From Palaemon carinicauda (Eukaryota > Arthropoda > Malacostraca > Decapoda > Palaemonidae): a DNA stretch of 64,000 nucleotides. Below are positions 53,761-64,000 of this stretch, in pieces. A program made the translations under genes and the position numbers. Numbering within the stretch: the first letter of the stretch is position 1; the number at the start of each line of letters is the position of its first letter. The stretch spans positions 31,473,921 through 31,537,920 of the forward strand of contig NC_090726.1 of the NCBI RefSeq assembly GCF_036898095.1. Reading direction: 5' to 3'. Under the pieces are notes generated by a model. It had not been told where the DNA came from, searched no databases, and saw nothing but the letters and a program-made list of their open reading frames with translations.

Positions 53761-55524
53761 TGTCGCTGATTAGTCCCAGTTTTACCTCTCTAAGTCTCAC
53801 TTGAATTGATAACGTTTGTCAGTTACACTATATTGAACTGCAGATGGCTTTTCAATTTTTCTACTTCATTGTATCATCTAGCCATCTATAAACAGTTGTT
53901 TCATTGATAAGACGATTGGTTATATCTATTTTTATAGAGAATCTGGTGAAATAAGCTCTACTAGAGTTACAGTTATCCAATAGCTGTTGGGTAGCTCTAG
54001 TCATATTTGACAGATGACTTCATTGTGAGAGTGCCACTGTGAGACTGCCAGTTGCAAAAAGATACTCACATGAAAAAGAATAAACTTTTAGATTTTTCTT
54101 GAGCTGACGAATCAATTCGTCACAAGGCAACTGTTGTGCGGTAATTGCAATTAATTCCCTCAACACTGATTCAAGAATCAGTCTTTCAGTGAGTCGGCAA
54201 CATCAAGCGCTGAACTCCACTGAGCCTCCTAGTCCCATAGCATCCACACTTTCATAGACTACATTTATTGTAATTTTTATATAGATATCGCGGAGAAAAT
54301 AAATAATAAAACACATTAATTATTTATTACTTTTTATTACATTTTAATCGACATACATCATCTCTTTACAAAGTGTGGAATTTATTAACACTCGGATTCC
54401 ACATTCCACACTTGATCAAGATGTGGAGCAGATTAGCCGTATCGATGACGTAAATTCCACGTTTTGGCAGCCCTGCCTTAGTACCAAATCTCCATACTAC
54501 GGAAGGTCCTCAACTAACAAACATTCAGATATAAAATCACAAACCCAACAAATCATAAATCTTAAATATTGTATCAAAAGTTTGTATACTGTAATAAAAC
54601 AATATATCATTTAATACAGTAAGCAAAACTACATTTGTAATAACCAGATATTTATTTCATATGAAACAGGACTATTTGGTGACATATGACTGGGAATCGT
54701 AGGCATGGGAGTCAGGTTAGGCCTACCCTAGGACAATATTTAACAAAATCCTACTTATAGGTAGTCCTCGACTTACGACTTCGCTTTTACAGCCACTTTT
54801 TTTTCAATGTGATGATGTCACAATTCTGTCTGACAAATATTTCCTTAGAAATGTGTGTTCTTTTATTAAAATGAACTAATTTCTCCTGAGTTAGTATTTT
54901 CTTTTATTGATGACACAGTACAGTATACAGTATCCATTTTAAATAGAAAATACTGTACATTTAAAGACTTTTTAATATCTCTTCGTGGGTCTGTATTGGT
55001 TATGAGTACTACTTACTGTAAATTTGACAACTAGGTCATAATCCCATATTTTATGCTAGTTTATTTTCATTTGCTTTATCTCTGATACAACAGAGCAAGA
55101 TTGCTATTATTTTTCAGGCAACTGGAAACGATCTGTTCCTATGAAAGGATGCAGCTGGCCAAATAGAACCTTTGGTTAAATAGCTAGAAAAAACTGTTGA
55201 AACAGCAATACAGTAGTTATACTATAAGGTATTCTCCCAAGACTCAGTATCAGCTACTTAACCCCCAGTAAGGCCATAGGGATAAATGAAAGGCTTAAGT
55301 CCATATGGCAGAAAAAGAAAGTTAAATTTATAGATCCTGGGGACACTTTCTGCTGTAAGAGAATATTATGCAAAAGAGATGGAATACACTTTTGTGATGA
55401 AGGCAAGATTATACGGAAACCAACGTAATCCCAACCTGTAAAATTACTTGAGGAACACAGTAGACAAAGGACAAACTTGACCTTTAGAAAATCCTGCAAC
55501 AAAAATAGAGGAAATTTAAAAAAA
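53761..55524. other. Spacer with faint repeat signals
   Basis: Mostly AT-rich. GTAGTCCTCGACTTACGACTT at 54764-54784 resembles the end of a mariner/pogo-type repeat, but no matching second end is seen. No gene. Confidence 0.35.
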
Positions 55525-55800
55525 AAATTTAGATAATGCAGATAGAAGTAAAATTAAAATGGAAACTAGCAAAGCCACAGAGAAAGAGAGACGATAGAAA
55601 ATTTCTTCAGAGTGGCACTGTTCAATGCTGTCAGTTAGAAACAAGATGGAAAACTTCAGGGCAATGATAGCTACTGAGGAAGTAGATGTCATAGGTATTA
55701 CTGAGACCTGCATTCAAGAAAAAACAAAGGATTTTATAGGAGAATACTAAGTCCAAGGATTCAAGCTTTTCAAGAAGGATTTCCTTGTCCAAACCCAGTA
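55525..55800 (+). pseudogene. Non-LTR retrotransposon endonuclease relic
   Basis: After one frame change the reading is SVRNKMENFRAMIATEEVDV, IGITETCIQEKTKDFIGEY, then a stop and VQGFKLFKKD. This is the N-terminal APE-type endonuclease pattern of LINEs (N-A-R-S-L-x-N-K...D-I-I-x-I-T-E-T-W). The stretch just upstream, 55310-55450, also looks LINE-like (WDG-type RDGIHFCDEGKI). The rest of the element is missing. Confidence 0.6.
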
Positions 55801-56334
55801 GAAATTAAATTAGAAACTGAATATGAAGTGACAGGAGCAAATATCACCCTTCCTAAGTGGATGGTGAATTCCTTCTCCTCCGTCACCCCGTGATGCTTTG
55901 GTAGAGTGGATTGATAGTGCAGCATTACTCAAAGCTGTCATTGGGTGCAATGGAAGGTCAAGATTTTGGGCTGAATGGACCTTTTCCACGTGCTATGGGT
56001 CCATGACCGTCCCTCTATCTTGATCTGCAGAGGCAATATTATGTTGTTTTGGGTTCTGGCAAAAAGTGCTAAAACTAATTATTATTGGCAGAAATTCATG
56101 CTCCTCATATCTGCCAGCAGCCACAGTTCAAACACCTTCTCTAATAAGTCTTTTCCTGACACCCTCCCCAACTTTACTTTGAGTTCCAAATCCCCTTCTT
56201 TTGGTCTCGGAAGCACTTGGTGTTCAACTTAGTGTGATAAAGTTGTTGGCTGGTATAAGAAATAAAGAACGCTGAAGCGGCTAATCATTCAGGCATAGAC
56301 TGATGTAAATAGACTTGCAATTTTTTTTTTTGTC
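55801..56334. other. Spacer, no gene seen
   Basis: Open frame 55975-56232 has no recognisable feature. Confidence 0.35.
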
Positions 56335-56911
56335 AATATTATTATTATTATTATTAAATGCTAAGCTAACAACCTTAGTTAGAAAAGCAGGGTCCTATAA
56401 GCCCAGGGGCCCCAAAAGGGAAAATAAAACTAAAAACGTTAACAAAACAAGAGGAAGAGAAACTAGATAGAAGTGTGCCCGAGTGTACCCTCAAGCAAGA
56501 GAACTCTAATCCAAGACAGTGGAAGACATGATACAGAGGCTATGGCACTACCCAAGTCTAGAGAAAAATGGTTTGATTTTGGAGTGTCCTTCTAGAAGAG
56601 CTACTTACCATAGCTGAAGAGTCTCTTCTACCCTTACCAAGAGGAAAGTAGCTACTGAACCATTACAGTACAGTAGTTAACCCCTTGGATGAAGAAGAAT
56701 TGTTCAGTAATCTCAGTGTTGTCAGGTGTATAAGGACAGAGGAGAATCAGTAAAGAATATGCCAAACTATTCGGGGTCTGTGTAGGCAAAGGGAAAGAAC
56801 CGTAACCAGAGAGAAGGGTGCTATGTAGTAGTGTCTGGCCAGCCAAAGGACCCCATAACTCTAGTGGAAGTATCTCAACAGGCAGTTGGTGCCCAGGCCA
56901 ACCTACTACCG
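56335..56911 (-). repeat. Dispersed repeat family R, reversed copy
   Basis: Reverse complement of 41432-42129 over most of its length, with the (ATT)n tail at 56335-56356 and GGCCAACCTACTACC at the far end. Small indels separate the copies. Confidence 0.8.
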
Positions 56912-57794
56912 ACACTTTCATGATCATAGATGTCATGGTTTGAGGTTTGCACCAAGCAATGAAATTAAGTAACCCAATTGTCTCAAATGATAATGCTCCC
57001 TTGTTAAATAAGGCAGTAGGATGGCACCCTTACATCTACAAGGCAGTTGTTCCACAAAAGCCAAATTACAATAAGTTTTTAAACTATCTCAGTATTGTTG
57101 AACAACCATATATCACTGACAGTCATATCCCTGTTGTATTTTTTTTTCATCAGAATGAGATATTTCAATTGCCATATCAATGCCCAGTTCACTAATGGGG
57201 TCTGGATTTTTGAAGATTTTTTGTGAACTCCTACAAAACCTCATCCAATCACCAAATGTAGATGATGATATATCCAGGCACATGATAATGCTTTAATGAT
57301 AGAAACATTTAAGTAAACAATGAACAGAACTACACAAACTACTTAACCAGATTAACCAGACCTATTTTGGGGAAAAGCCTACATAACCAATTTATAAACT
57401 ACACAATCAAACAGCCTATAATTCACACATTAGATTTATAGTACAGTAGCATGCAAAAATCTATCAATCCATGCTGTACACAATACAGTACTATAGAAGA
57501 ATCTACCTATATATACAGGACATAATACTATACAAAAATCTATCAGTATATACTATACAGTACATATGCACTTGATGGTATGAAAGATGCAAAAATGTAT
57601 TAAAGATGAAAATAAACACCAAAGTACAAAGCGTGGCTATGTGTATGAAGTTTCAAATTGAAATTAGCCAATATTACCTATAATAAAACCTTGAAAGTGG
57701 TGTACTGAATGTGATTTTTTTCATTAAATGTTTTTGATAAATTATGTTATTTGCAATACCATTTTTGACCTTTTTCTTATACACAAAACACAAA
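56912..57794. other. AT-rich stretch, no gene seen
   Basis: No supported coding sequence or repeat. Confidence 0.4.
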
Positions 57795-58160
57795 TGTATG
57801 TGCGTAATCTTGATAGTGGTTAAGAATGGTGTCCACTAACTCCAAAAACCAGAAAAAAGGATCCTTCAGTTGGTTGCTAAGATGCACCTGTACTCAATGA
57901 AGAAATAAAGTACAAAACTAATGATGAACAATTAACATTGAAAAAGTATATGTGATACTGTACTACTAAATTATGTATGTGCATAATCTTGATAGCGGTT
58001 AAGAATGGTGTCAGCTAACTGTAAAAAACAGAAAAAAGGATTTTTCAGTTTGTTGCTAAGAAGCACCTGTACTCAATAAAGAAAAAAAGGTACAAAAGTA
58101 ATAATGAACTATTAACATTGAAAAAGTATACTGTATGTGATACTGTACTGCTAAATTATG
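57795..58160. repeat. Tandem duplication, two units of about 180 bp
   Basis: Both units contain TGTATGTGC(G/A)TAATCTTGATAG, GGTTAAGAATGGTGTC, CACCTGTACTCAAT and TTAACATTGAAAAAGTATA. The second begins near 57974. Confidence 0.85.
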
Positions 58161-59559
58161 AACTGCTTTTAATTTTTGATAAGTTACTGTACTTTCAAGT
58201 AGCAGTTATGATTCTGTGTTTTAATTTTCATTGCCTTTTTGCCTGAAGTTTCAAAATAAACTACCATTATATATGTACTATATATTTATTTTTAGCCAAC
58301 ACAAGATTAACAAAGACTGGGAGTAACCATCCTTCCAAGCAAACATTGTTACAAAGGACGGGAAATTAATACGAATACTGCCTATCTTGTGGTTACCGAT
58401 TCTAAGGTAAATATTACTGTCTAAATATTTTTAGTAGATAAATTTTATATTGCCGAACTTTAGTGTGCTTAGTCTAGCAAAAATGGAGCTTATAAAATGC
58501 ATTAGGTATACTGTACTGTACAGTATGCAGAAGTCCAGTATTGGTAACGTTATGGTTGAAGGGTGACATGATATATCAGGTCTGTGATATGTCAGTAAAT
58601 AAAGTAATGCACATGATGGGCACCATAGTTGTGGCTCACTCAGACAAGACTGAAGCAAGTCATCGTCGCACTGTCGATTTGTAGGAAATAATAGGATCAT
58701 TTACTATTCACATCTTGTCTGACTAAGGAAGTTTTTCGAATAGTTGGAATCTGACTTGGCGAGTACTTAGTGTAGTTTTCATGGTTGATGTCCTTTGTTA
58801 AGGCTATTTCCTATGTAATCGGATACAGTACTGTAAACTAAAATTACACCTTTTTAATTCTTACTTGTAAATTAATAAGGGTTGGTTAAAATTCCACAAT
58901 TGCTGGTCTTCATGCAATGCGAATTACACTATGGACTGTCAAGCTGAATGTTTTAGCACACAGCCTATCAAATGTATTTAAAAACTGCAATAGATACCTT
59001 CATCTGAAAGGTAAGCTTCTTTTTTTTTGTTTTTTATCGCACAAGCTTTCCAAATACTGTACAGTACAGCAATAATAAAAAAATTCACCTTGCTTGTACA
59101 GAACTATAATGTGGGCAGAAAATTCAGTTGACTGCTGTTAGGTTGCTTTTTTTTATGTGGATATTATTTTCCATGTGTATTTGCTCCTATCTGTATACTA
59201 ACCTTTCATACTTTGAAATAGGGAATGGCTGTTCAAATTGCTAACAATGTAGTTATTGGCAGGTGGTGAGTGTGGGCGAGTAGCCATGCTCACTCTCATC
59301 AAAGGCTTTATTTCTTTTTTTCTGCAATAAATACGGACCTACTGTTTTGTCCTTTTCATCTTTTTCTCAAACTTTTTAGTTTGAATGGTTTATGTTGACC
59401 TAGTGTTGGTTATGAAATAAAGCAGTCATTTGCATGGCGTTAAAGGGTGGATACTGCTGTCAATACTGTAGCTTCACACTGTGCACTATTTGTAGGGTTA
59501 TGATTGTTAACAATTATGCCCATGTCCTGAGTGTAAGTTAGGGCTTGCTGTTAAAGAGC
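58161..59559. other. AT-rich stretch, no gene seen
   Basis: Many short TACTGTA-type words and an open frame on the minus strand at 58431-58700 without recognisable features. Confidence 0.4.
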
Positions 59560-60340
59560 AGGCCTACTCCTTAAGGAGGAAGGAAGGCCAAGTCATTTCC
59601 GACATTCTTCTTGAGAATGCTCAAGACAGTGCTGAAAAGTGTGTGTAGCACTTTGCTCTCCTCATCAAGTTTGGTGATTGAAGAAGCTTTTTGCCATATG
59701 ACCCTGGCTTGGTCCCATGAAGTATGCATAAGACATCAGTTTTTTTCAGGGTTGGTGAAGTGTCAAGTGATTGCCGCACTCCAAGCATGTGCTGGAAGGT
59801 CTTCTTAAGCAGATCACTGTTGGTATGGTTTGTCATTTCTGAGGGAACAGGTAGCTAAAGCTGGGGGGTGACCCAAGTTAAGCCAAGGCTTCTGCTCTGG
59901 TGAAAGTGCCTTTGCTGAAGTCAGTGAAGGGCAGGAAAAATTTTTGGAGACAGTGAAAACTGTGTTGCCCTTTGCTTGTTATCCCAGGTCCTATGTTTAC
60001 CAGTAGTCCTGTGTTTGAGAGACCAGGACCAGTGGTAGTGCTTATTACTTCCCCTCTTACTGTGATCTCTTTTGTATGGTGCCTGTCAGAGCATCTTGTG
60101 GTTTCTTCTGTTGTGGGATGGTTGTCGTTGATAGTCACTCAGACCTATGACTGCATGTAGAGGCTAATGGGAAAGTTGGGAAGAGGAAGAGGCAAGTTTG
60201 CTCTTCTAACTCTTCTGATTCTCACCCGCCTTCTAACAAGTCGAAGTCAATTAAGTCAAGTTATGAGAAGTTTTGTAGGAGCCTCGATGACTCCTCCTCT
60301 TTCGGGAGGTTGGTGGCTTGCAGGTAGTCACCGGCCTTAT
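59560..60340 (+). pseudogene. Possible DIRS-like gag relic
   Basis: Composition rises in GC. One frame near 60170-60300 reads GKRKRQVCSSNSSDSHPPSN then KSKSIKSSYEKFCRSLDDSS, a basic/serine tail like those in DIRS-type ORF1 proteins. The upstream 59560-60000 has the same decayed look. No domain can be named and the assignment is weak. Confidence 0.3.
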
Positions 60341-61028
60341 AGCATGACCCATGGATGGCCTGATTACCCTGATAGCAAGGCTGGCCATAGATGCACGTCC
60401 CTATTTTGGGTCATTCACTTTTTACAGCTAGGGTGGCCCTTGGCAGGAACGAGGCCCGGTGGCTTGCATAATTACCCTGGTGGAGGGGCTTGCTGAAGAT
60501 ACATAATCCCATGCTGTTCTGTGCACCCTTTCCATCAGCCAGACTGGGAGATTATGGACCTATGGATCCTAGGCTCTTTTAGGCTGACTTAAACAGGAAG
60601 CTTATTGGGTTCTGTTGTCCATTCCAGATTCATAGGCAGTGTTAGACACTTTCCAACACCCATATTATCACTTGGCTGCCTATGCCTTTCCACATGCAAT
60701 TTAATTCGCCGGCTGGTCGGCCTAGTGTTGATTATGTCAGGGTGTGTGAACCTAGTTGCTCCTAAATGGACACAACATCTCGAGTGAGGATCGCAGACTT
60801 TCTTGTCAAGAAACCTTCTGCATATGACCCAGGTTCAAGGCTTGCATCCCCTTACTTCATGAAGCCACAGGTGGTAATCAAGAGGAGATGCTTTTAGTGT
60901 TCCATGTGGGCTTCGCTGTACTATTATAAGAGGATACGACATTTCTGGCTTGAGTGTCATTGGCTCTAACTTGGCACGGGCAGAATGATGAAATGGTTAT
61001 TGAAGAACACAAACTCGTTTTGACTTAA

Positions 61029-62263
61029 GGGGACCGTCCACTGATTTTTTTTTTTTTTCTAATTATTCAAAATACATAATTAACTTATGTTTTAGATATA
61101 TATAATACCTTCATCATACAAAAATTCCAAGTCATTTGAGCAAAAACTTTTAGATTTATAAGTAAACATCATTATTTTTTTAAGGTTAGGTAGCGATTTC
61201 TCCACTAATTTAACACCAGTTGTATTGATAATCATGCCATAAAAACTACTATATAAACCAAATAATTTTGTGACCGGATTTTTTATTTTCCTTATTCTTT
61301 TTTTTTTTATGAATTTTTGTTTATTTTTTCTTGTCTAGACGCTAAAAAATTCTGAAAAAAAAAGAAAATATAAATTCTGTCACACAGAATTATGAGATTT
61401 TTATTCCTCTTTCTAATGATATCTTTCTCTCTAAAATTGAACAATAAATAACCAAATAATGGCTACCAACATGCAAATAAGTATGATTTTGAGTTATGAG
61501 CTCCCAAAGATTTTCCATGTAAATTTTTGTTTTTTTCTTAGAAAAAATCAAAATAACATCATTATGATAACCTTACGTTGTACTTTTATTGTTCACTCCT
61601 ACACCAAGGCTCCCTAAAGGAGATATTTAATCTCTAAGTATACTAATAAACTTAGTGTAGGGGTGTCCTGAGTTGCCAGCTTCCCCTCATTGTTGCCAGA
61701 GTTTTACTTAAAATGTTCGAGCTTTGTACTCTTCTTAATATTTCCCTCTCTTCTTGGTTCTTTTTTTATTGCTTTCTGCATACTTCTTTTTCTTTCTTTG
61801 ACCTTAGGTAACTTCGGCATTGCTATAAAGTTTACAAGGACGTTGTAAAAACACAATATACTCACGAATCGCAAGTACAGTAAACCAAACACGTGCGTCA
61901 TACCTCTCTGACGTCGTTGGAGTCTGTGGCTCCATCGTTGGTCTTCTCGTAGTTCCTACCTCTCCTCTCCCAATACCTTCCATCTTTGCAAGACGTATAA
62001 GGTTTTGAAACGTATGTAAGAAAAAAAAAACGCTGAATAAATGCAAAAATAAACACGCAAAGATGATCCTGTCAAACTCAGTCATGCAAACAAAGCAGTT
62101 AGGATGACATCATCATTTAAAGACTGCTTTATCTTTACTATTTGTAAAAATAATTGGCTTAAACTTCGGGAGAGCATGTACGACATGTTTTTGCTTAAAT
62201 AGAAACAATAACTATTTTTTTCTTTTCAAGATGTTATGTTATCCACCATAGCGGACTGTCTCC
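61029..62263 (-). mobile_element. TTAA-flanked transposon with short inverted repeats
   Basis: TTAA at 61025-61028 is followed by GGGGACCGTCCACTG; CAGCGG-like AGCGGACTGTCTCC is followed by TTAA at 62264-62267. The ends are imperfect inverted repeats of about 15 bases and the TTAA duplication points to a piggyBac-type mechanism. At 1,235 bp it is too short for a full transposase. The minus strand has a short basic frame (MPKLPKVKERKRS, ending at 61704) of unknown meaning. It is probably non-autonomous. Confidence 0.6.
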
Positions 62264-62267
62264 TTAA

Positions 62268-62911
62268 TGACACATTTAGAGCATATGCTTTAACTATTTA
62301 GGGGTTTGAGGTACCAGCTTAAACTAGAGTGCATGAATTTCAGCATTGGTTCCATTTTAGCCTTCCAAAGAATCTTGCAGTTTGACAGGTGAGGAAGGAA
62401 TTTGGAAGTGCCAAACAACCTTATCGGCCTTCTATTCAAGGTATACCTACAAGTCTATGGACAATTATTCTTGGACCTGTGGTGGCTCCTCAAGTAGTTG
62501 TGTTGCAAGCCCAGCACCCACAGGGGACAAAGTTTCTTGTTCGTGGTAATGTGTTCGATATGAGCCTAGTTGAAAGTTAGAATGAAAAGTTCCTCTGCTT
62601 GTTTCCTTCGCCTCACTAGGGGATGAAGCAGTCGTAATGTTGCACACTTAGTCTGATGTTGATGCTAAGCTACATTTCTGAACTCTATACTTATTAGACT
62701 AGATCTGTAAATAGTACAGTAATGTAGCACTCCTCCATCCTCCTTTAACAGGGGATGGAGTAAGATTCCTCTATTGGCCAAGTACCAGTTACAGCCATGA
62801 ATATAAGTGAATAAACAGGTGGTTGGGGAAGCCACAGCCAATACTAGGCAGAGAGTTTGAACAAGTGGACTGTCCTTACATCTCTGAACAATTCTGAGAA
62901 TGAGTTAGTAG
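62268..62911. other. Spacer, no gene seen
   Basis: Moderately GC-balanced with short open frames but no recognisable domain. It may be old retroelement sequence. Confidence 0.3.
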
Positions 62912-63282
62912 TTTTTTTAAATATAAAACTTACCCGCTGGTTATATAAGAATGGCTAAAGTCCCTAGATGCCCGGCAGAAAATTCAAAATCTCGCGGCTG
63001 TCGCAGATATGCCAGGTGTACACAAGCGCCCTCACGGTAGTCAGGTAGAACTATACCAACCCTTCGGATCTTCTCTGCCGCCATTGCTGGCTGGAACTAT
63101 TGGAAATTCTCTCGAAACTTACTCTGTTTTGGACGGTTATTTGGTGATGTACTCCGTTTTTTGAGTTTTGGACTTTTGCATAATTGATTTCCATTTCATT
63201 TATTCTTGAAATTTTTTTGTTTGGGGGTTAATTCATGTAATTTAACCTTTGTTTATGTTTTTGGGTCTCTTACCAATTCAAT

Positions 63283-63462
63283 ATGGCCGACCCCTCCCCT
63301 GTAATTCTGAAGTGTGTTAAAGGTTGTCGTACTCGACTTCCTAAGGCTTCTGTGGACCCTCATAGTATTTGTATTAAATGTAGGGGAAAGTCTTGTGCTT
63401 TTGGGGATCGGTGTGATGAATGCATTTCGTTAACCGATAGCGAGTGGGTAACTTATGAATGA
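63283..63462 (+). pseudogene. Gag N-terminus of element G, Cys-rich
   Basis: 59 codons from MADPSPVILKCVKGCRTRLP to WVTYE and a TGA. Cysteines at residues 11, 15, 30, 33, 38, 44 and 47 with H27 suggest a zinc-binding module. The next open frame (from 63455) overlaps by eight bases in another frame, which looks like a small indel splitting one gag gene. In related gag sequences the text runs on without a break. Confidence 0.6.
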
Positions 63463-63798
63463 ACGTTACATTAAAAGATTAGAGAGGGACAGGGTTAGGC
63501 GCAGTACATCTCGTTCTGTTGATTTGTCCTTACCTAATGTCATTGATCCTATTCCTTCCCCCGTAGTGGTAGATCAACAACCGAAGGAACCTTCTATGAA
63601 GGATATGTTAACTGCGATTCAGGCTCTCGGTGAAAGAGTCGAATCTTTAGCTGCGGACAAAAATCAGATCCTGTCCGAGATCAATGTGCTGAAAAGTTGT
63701 CGCACGGGCGACCAAACTAATGTGAAAAGTGTTTCAAATGTGTTTAGTGTTGTGGAGGGTGTGTCTGCACGATCCTGTCGTTCACCCAGCCTATGACC
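63455..63798 (+). pseudogene. Gag middle part of element G, frameshifted
   Basis: Reads RYIKRLERDRVRRSTSRSVD, then DMLTAIQALGERVESLAADK, a likely coiled coil, and ends SCRSPSL. Sequence after 63798 stays similar to the F gag (CTCCCGAACCC, GGGAGAAGTAATGTCGGATGG), which shows that a second frameshift ends it early. Confidence 0.55.
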
Positions 63799-64000
63799 TC
63801 TTTCAAGCTCCCGAACCCATGGGAGAAGTAATGTCGGATGGCAAAAGGGAATAAGAGACTTCATCAATCGTGCAGACGTTCCCTCGAGCGTTCCTCCTGT
63901 TGTAACACAGGTCACTCACCCTCATCATAGGAAAGATGATGTTTGTGCGTTATCACCTTCCTCGGATGAAAGTTCGTTTAGCGAGACCTGGCGTCACGCT

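Larger units (their letters stand above)
62912..64000 (+). mobile_element. DIRS-like retrotransposon G, left end, cut by the window edge
   Basis: The left end TTTTTTTAAATATAAAACTTACCCG is of the same type as that of F (TTTTCAATATTAAACTTACCC), and the following leader has the same layout (CCCGGCAGAAAATTC versus GCCCGACAGAATTC). Gag begins at 63283 with the same ATGGCCGACCC start. Nothing beyond gag is in the window. Confidence 0.75.

Noticed and set aside
54764..54784. GTAGTCCTCGACTTACGACTT as a transposon end
   Set aside because: Resembles mariner-type repeats, but no second inverted end or target duplication was found nearby.

Overview
The window is eukaryotic nuclear DNA. It is mostly AT-rich and non-coding, has long dinucleotide and trinucleotide microsatellites, and is packed with transposable elements. 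The best guess is an arthropod and probably a decapod crustacean, because DIRS1-like tyrosine-recombinase retrotransposons dominate, and these are known to be abundant in Decapoda. The taxon is an inference from repeat content; no host marker gene fixes it. There are no operons and no CRISPR array.

Layout. 1-66: 3' part of a 5S rRNA, joined directly to DIRS-like relic A (+, to 2966). 3959-5049: internally deleted pogo/Tigger-like DNA transposon. 5650-6960: DIRS-like relic B. 7739-16126: DIRS-like element C (-), complete in layout but inactivated. 16357-16505: one convincing host exon (+), the last coding exon of a gene, with a SOCS/BC-box-like motif. 16506-25830: TE-poor AT-rich stretch holding three tandem exon-like units and a plausible polyadenylation signal. 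26029-26445: short TIR element. 26833-35598: DIRS-like element D (-), apparently intact, with long inverted terminal repeats, an internal complementary region (ICR), a 649-codon gag-like ORF1 and a 969-codon ORF2. 36.0-39.4 kb: microsatellites, two MITE-like palindromic repeats and the 3' end of a non-LTR element. 41.2-42.1 kb: further copies of a repeat with an (AAT)n tail. 43.2-44.1 kb: inverted-repeat element with internal tandem repeats. 44588-51453: decayed DIRS-like element F (+). 52.9-53.8 kb: reverse transcriptase relic. 55.5 kb: non-LTR endonuclease relic. 61029-62263: TTAA-flanked element. 62912-end: left end of DIRS-like element G.

How the parts work together. In D, ORF1 is gag-like. 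ORF2 carries reverse transcriptase, RNase H, a Dam-methylase-like domain and a tyrosine recombinase, all with recognisable active-site residues (the methylase motif is altered). The ICR is the reverse complement of the left end joined to the reverse complement of the right end. This is the classical DIRS device for closing a circular DNA intermediate, which the recombinase then integrates without target-site duplication. C is an older relative of D, and both share a splice-acceptor-like site just upstream of the gag start. A, B, F, G and the 53 kb relic belong to other DIRS-like lineages. The strongest leads are the intact D element with its readable circle junction, the conserved splice acceptor before gag, the tandem exon-like units and the 5S/DIRS chimera.
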